NCBI GenBank assembly: GCA_007116835.1
Contig: SKHS01000140.1
Coordinates: forward strand, 1-8,864
Reading direction: 5' to 3'
DNA: 8,864 nucleotides
Origin: Halomonas sp.
Lineage (GTDB): Bacteria > Pseudomonadota > Gammaproteobacteria > Pseudomonadales > Halomonadaceae
The notes under the pieces are model-generated. The model was not told the origin of the DNA. It searched no databases and worked only from the letters and a program-made list of their open reading frames with translations. The translations under genes and the position numbers were made by a program. Every line of letters starts with the position of its first letter. Position 1 is the first letter of the stretch. Shown in pieces: positions 5,918 through 8,864 of this stretch.

Positions 5918-6982
5918 TTACTTCACTTTGGGTGCCAGCTCGCCGCGCTCGTAGCGCTGGAACATGACTTCTAGGTTGATGGGTTTGATTTTACTCGCGT
6001 TACCAGCAGTGCCGAAGGCTTCATAGCGTGCAATACATAGGTCACGCATGGCCGTCACGGTTTCTTTAAGGAATTTACGTGGGTCGAACTCTGAAGGGTT
6101 CTGAGCCATAAAGCGGCGTACTGCACCCGTAGAAGCAAGGCGTAAATCGGTGTCGATATTGACCTTACGAACGCCGTGCTTAATGCCCTCAATGATCTCT
6201 TCGACCGGTACGCCGTAAGTTTCTGGAATTTGACCGCCATACTGGTTAATCACTTCCAGCCATTCCTGGGGCACAGACGAAGAACCATGCATTACCAGGT
6301 GGGTATCGGGAATACGCGCATGAATTTCTTTAATGCGCTGAATTGAAAGCGTATCACCGGTGGGTGGCTTAGTGAATTTATAGGCACCGTGGCTGGTGCC
6401 AATGGCGATCGCTAGCGCATCAACATGAGTCGCTTTGACAAATTCAGCGGCTTCTTCAGGGTCGGTGAGCATCTGTTCCATATCCAGCTTGCCCTCGGCA
6501 CCAATGCCGTCTTCCTCACCGGCCATGCCGGTTTCTAAGCTACCCAGACAACCCAGTTCGCCTTCTACGGAAACGCCACAGGCATGCGCCATTTCCACCG
6601 CACGGCGGGTGACATTAACGTTGTAGTCGTAGTCCATCGGTGTTTTGCCATCTTCACCCAGTGAGCCATCCATCATCACTGAGGAGAAGCCAAGCTGGAT
6701 AGAGCGCTGGCAAACGGCAGGACTAGTACCGTGGTCTTGATGCATCACGACAGGAATATGCGGAAACTCTTCCACTGCTGCGAGGATCAGGTGGCGCAGG
6801 AAGGGCGCACCGGCGTATTTGCGCGCGCCTGCGGAGGCCTGCACGATAACCGGTGAGTCGGTGGCGTCCGCCGCTTCCATGATGGCGCGCATCTGCTCAA
6901 GGTTATTAACGTTAAATGCTGGAATGCCGTAGCCGTATTCGGCAGCGTGGTCGAGCATTTGGCGCATGCTGATCAAAGCCAT
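5918..6982 (-). CDS. fba: Fructose-bisphosphate aldolase, class II
   Basis: Zn-dependent aldolase that reversibly splits fructose 1,6-bisphosphate into dihydroxyacetone phosphate and glyceraldehyde 3-phosphate in glycolysis and gluconeogenesis; cytoplasmic. The 354 residues match the class IIB (CbbA-like) form. Visible motifs are GIPAFNVNN near the start, the catalytic Asp and Zn-binding His in HQDHG (D83, H84), VEGELG (E140, E142), GTSHGAYKF (H198), LVMHGSSSVP (H232) and the phosphate-binding VNIDTDLR (275-280 area). The AAGGTGA just upstream with 4 intervening C fixes the start at 6982. It is the last gene of the epd-pgk-fba set, 81 bp after pgk. That gap holds no clear terminator, so co-transcription is likely. 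Confidence 0.97.
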   Translation of the reverse strand: MALISMRQMLDHAAEYGYGIPAFNVNNLEQMRAIMEAADATDSPVIVQASAGARKYAGAPFLRHLILAAVEEFPHIPVVMHQDHGTSPAVCQRSIQLGFSSVMMDGSLGEDGKTPMDYDYNVNVTRRAVEMAHACGVSVEGELGCLGSLETGMAGEEDGIGAEGKLDMEQMLTDPEEAAEFVKATHVDALAIAIGTSHGAYKFTKPPTGDTLSIQRIKEIHARIPDTHLVMHGSSSVPQEWLEVINQYGGQIPETYGVPVEEIIEGIKHGVRKVNIDTDLRLASTGAVRRFMAQNPSEFDPRKFLKETVTAMRDLCIARYEAFGTAGNASKIKPINLEVMFQRYERGELAPKVK

Positions 6983-7063
6983 GGGGTCACCTTATCTGTA
7001 TGTCAAAATTGAGTTGTCTGTGTGAACGAGTGCAGTGAGCGTGCTGGTTCACCTCGCTGGGTA

Positions 7064-8233
7064 TTAACCGCGCTGAGCGGCCGCTTCGAGAGCAGCAACG
7101 GCAGGCAATTGCTTACCTTCAACGTATTCAAGAAACGCGCCACCGCCCGTCGATATATAGGAAACACGGTCGGCAATGGCGTATTTATCGATAGCCGCTA
7201 ACGTATCACCGCCCCCAGCGATTGAAAATGCGCTGCTGTCGGCAATGGCTTGGGAAAGCACTTCAGTGCCTTTACCAAACTGATCAATTTCAAACACGCC
7301 GACCGGGCCATTCCATAAAATGGTGCCTGCCTCTTTCAGCAAGCTGGCCAAATAAGTGGCGGTGTCGGGGCCAATATCTAGAATCATTTCATCATCAGCG
7401 ACTTGGTCAACCGGTTTGATTACGGCTGTGGCGGACTCCGAAAACTCGGTAGCCACTACCACGTCCGTTGGCAGCGGAATAGAGACTTTCTCCATCAGTG
7501 CCTTTGCCTGACCAATTAACTCCGCTTCGTAGAGCGACTTGCCGACATTATAGCCTGCCGCCGCAATAAACGTGTTGGCGATACCTCCGCCGACAATTAG
7601 CTGATCGCACTTGTCGGAAAGGGCTGTGAGCACATCTAGCTTGGTGGACACTTTAGAGCCGCCGACAATTGCTGTCATGGGGCGTGCTGGGGTTGCCAAT
7701 GCTTTTTTAAGCGCCTCTAGCTCTTGGGCAAGCAGCGGGCCGGCGCACGCCTGTGGGGCAAAGCGTGCCACGCCGTGGGTAGAGGCTTGGGCACGGTGAG
7801 CGGTGCCGAAAGCATCCATGACGAACACGTCGCATAGCGCTGCGTACTGCTTAGCAAGCTGCTCGTCGTCTTTCTTTTCACCGCTGTTAAAGCGTACGTT
7901 TTCTAACAGCACGACATCACCGTTAGCTAATGTTGGCGCTGTATCGAGATAATCTTTGATTAATGCAACGGGGTGGCCTAGTAGCTCGGTTAAGCGCTCC
8001 GCCACGGGCGCTAACGAAAATTCTTCAGCTAGCTCACCTTCAGTGGGGCGACCTAAGTGGCTCATCAGCAGCACTTTTGCACCTGCTTGAGCTGCCGCCT
8101 GAATCGTGGGCAGCGCCGCACGTAGGCGGGCATCACTGGAAACGCGACCATGTTTGATCGGTACATTCAGGTCTTCACGAATCAGTACGCGCTGCCCTTC
8201 CAGGGGCAGGTCGGTCATTTTTTGCACGTTCAT
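7064..8233 (-). CDS. pgk: Phosphoglycerate kinase
   Basis: Cytoplasmic kinase that transfers the phosphate of 1,3-bisphosphoglycerate to ADP, giving 3-phosphoglycerate and ATP; reversible in gluconeogenesis. The 389 residues agree with the bacterial length (387 in E. coli). The N-domain has REDLNVP (19-25, with R19, D21 and N23 for substrate), SHLGRP (58-63), LLENVRFNSGE and the DAFGTAHRAQAST loop. The C-domain nucleotide site has GGSKVSTKLDVL, VGGGIANTF, LWNGPVGVFE and the GGGDT hinge/phosphate motif. GAGGAA lies about 10 bases before the ATG. It starts 47 bp after epd, a gap with only a T-rich run and no stem, so the two genes are probably co-transcribed. Confidence 0.98.
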   Translation of the reverse strand: MNVQKMTDLPLEGQRVLIREDLNVPIKHGRVSSDARLRAALPTIQAAAQAGAKVLLMSHLGRPTEGELAEEFSLAPVAERLTELLGHPVALIKDYLDTAPTLANGDVVLLENVRFNSGEKKDDEQLAKQYAALCDVFVMDAFGTAHRAQASTHGVARFAPQACAGPLLAQELEALKKALATPARPMTAIVGGSKVSTKLDVLTALSDKCDQLIVGGGIANTFIAAAGYNVGKSLYEAELIGQAKALMEKVSIPLPTDVVVATEFSESATAVIKPVDQVADDEMILDIGPDTATYLASLLKEAGTILWNGPVGVFEIDQFGKGTEVLSQAIADSSAFSIAGGGDTLAAIDKYAIADRVSYISTGGGAFLEYVEGKQLPAVAALEAAAQRG

Positions 8234-8280
8234 GTGAGCGGTTTCCTCGTGTTCAAGCGGATAAAAAAAGTACGCTATGC

Positions 8281-8864
8281 CTAGTGTTCATTGGATGTCG
8301 AAAGTACTGCCAGCCGTTGGCTAATATCCAGCATGCGGTTGGCAAAGCCCCATTCGTTGTCAAACCAGCACAGCAACTTGATTAAGCGCGTGCCCGCAAC
8401 TCGGGTTTGCGTGGCGTCTAGGATGCCAGAGCGCGGGTCGTGATTAAAATCAATTGATGCCATGGGCGCTTCGGTATAGCCCAATACGCCAGCTAAACGC
8501 TGTTGACTAGCGCCGCGTAACAAGGCGTTAACCTGGGCCGCGCTGGTGTCATGACGTACGGTTAACGCAGCATCCATGGCCGAGACGTTAATGGTTGGAA
8601 CGCGCATGTGCAGACACTCAAAGCGCCCTGCTAAGCTAGGCATCAGGCGGCTAATGCCCACGGCTAGCCCCGTATCCACCGGCACAATAGACTGCATAGC
8701 TGAGCGCGTTAGACGCAGGTCGGTTTGATGGTAGGCATCAATGACCGGCTGATCGTTCATCGCTGAGTGAATCGTGGTCGTCACGCCATGCTCAAGCCCT
8801 AAGGCTTCGTCTAGTACTGTCAGTAACGGCACCAGGCAGTTAGTGGTGCAGGAGGCATTCGATA
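8281..8864 (-). CDS. epd: Erythrose-4-phosphate dehydrogenase, C-terminal part (runs off the right edge)
   Basis: NAD-dependent oxidation of erythrose 4-phosphate to 4-phosphoerythronate, the entry to the DXP-dependent pyridoxal 5'-phosphate route. The visible frame continues to the window edge. It begins SNASCTTNC, which contains the catalytic Cys of the GAPDH family, so about the first 150 residues are outside. Features that favour Epd over glycolytic GAPDH are TTIHSAMNDQPVIDAYH (GAPDH usually has TVHSYTxDQ), QSIVPVDTGLAVGI instead of NIIPTSTGAAKAV, and VDFNHDPRSGILDATQTRV. The end WFDNEWGFANRMLD is shared by the superfamily. Its place before pgk and fba repeats the E. coli epd-pgk-fbaA order. 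A glycolytic GAPDH role cannot be fully excluded without the N-terminus. Confidence 0.88.
   Translation of the reverse strand, partial: SNASCTTNCLVPLLTVLDEALGLEHGVTTTIHSAMNDQPVIDAYHQTDLRLTRSAMQSIVPVDTGLAVGISRLMPSLAGRFECLHMRVPTINVSAMDAALTVRHDTSAAQVNALLRGASQQRLAGVLGYTEAPMASIDFNHDPRSGILDATQTRVAGTRLIKLLCWFDNEWGFANRMLDISQRLAVLSTSNEH

Noticed and set aside
7001..7006. Perfect TTGACA -35 box on the minus strand ahead of fba
   Set aside because: A -10 at normal spacing would fall on the fba start codon itself and no TATAAT-like sequence is there.
7022..7052. Inverted repeat GTGAAC / GTTCAC between pgk and fba
   Set aside because: In the direction of transcription only 6 bp pair cleanly, with mismatches inside a long loop and no U tract, so it is too weak to call a terminator.
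8250..8265. T-rich run between epd and pgk as a terminator (minus strand)
   Set aside because: There are seven T on the minus strand but no GC-rich stem in front of them.

Overview
The window looks like a chromosomal segment of a gammaproteobacterium, most likely a halomonad (Halomonas or a close relative). This is an inference from the protein sequences and the epd-pgk-fba gene order; no 16S rRNA or species marker is present. The content is mostly core metabolism. I found no rRNA, tRNA, CRISPR array, transposase, integrase or phage gene, and nothing I would call an undescribed multi-gene system.

Left region, 1-619: a long gene-free stretch. It holds what looks like the 3' half of a terminator at the left edge, degenerate repeats at about 91-175, a perfect 16-bp GC-rich hairpin with a T tract (214-253), an AT-rich inverted repeat (298-342) and a 12-bp tandem repeat of almost five copies (441-498). 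A ribosome binding site at 607-611 then leads into a methyltransferase gene.

Plus-strand block, 620-3618: a SAM-dependent methyltransferase with a methyltransferase regulatory domain, then dgt (dNTP triphosphohydrolase). The methyltransferase has a striking defect. Its natural ATG (620) and family N-terminus are present, but codon 4 is TGA, so the longest uninterrupted frame starts only at TTG 692. The gene is either a recent pseudogene, translated from a late weak start, or affected by a base error. A 14-bp hairpin lies between it and dgt.

Minus-strand block 1, 3629-5670 (read right to left): a YieH-like HAD sugar phosphatase, a YciH/SUI1 translation-factor homologue one base downstream of it (TAG-T-ATG), and a membrane-anchored NERD-domain protein 58 bp further on. 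They look like one operon with a candidate promoter at 5775-5803. The block converges on dgt with only 10 bp between stop codons.

Minus-strand block 2, 5918 to the right edge: epd (erythrose-4-phosphate dehydrogenase, 5' end outside the window), pgk and class II fba, in the order familiar from E. coli epd-pgk-fbaA, with a hairpin terminator after fba. The operon joins two steps of central glycolysis/gluconeogenesis to the first committed step of pyridoxal phosphate synthesis. The neighbouring HAD protein may act on a related sugar phosphate, but it is separately transcribed.
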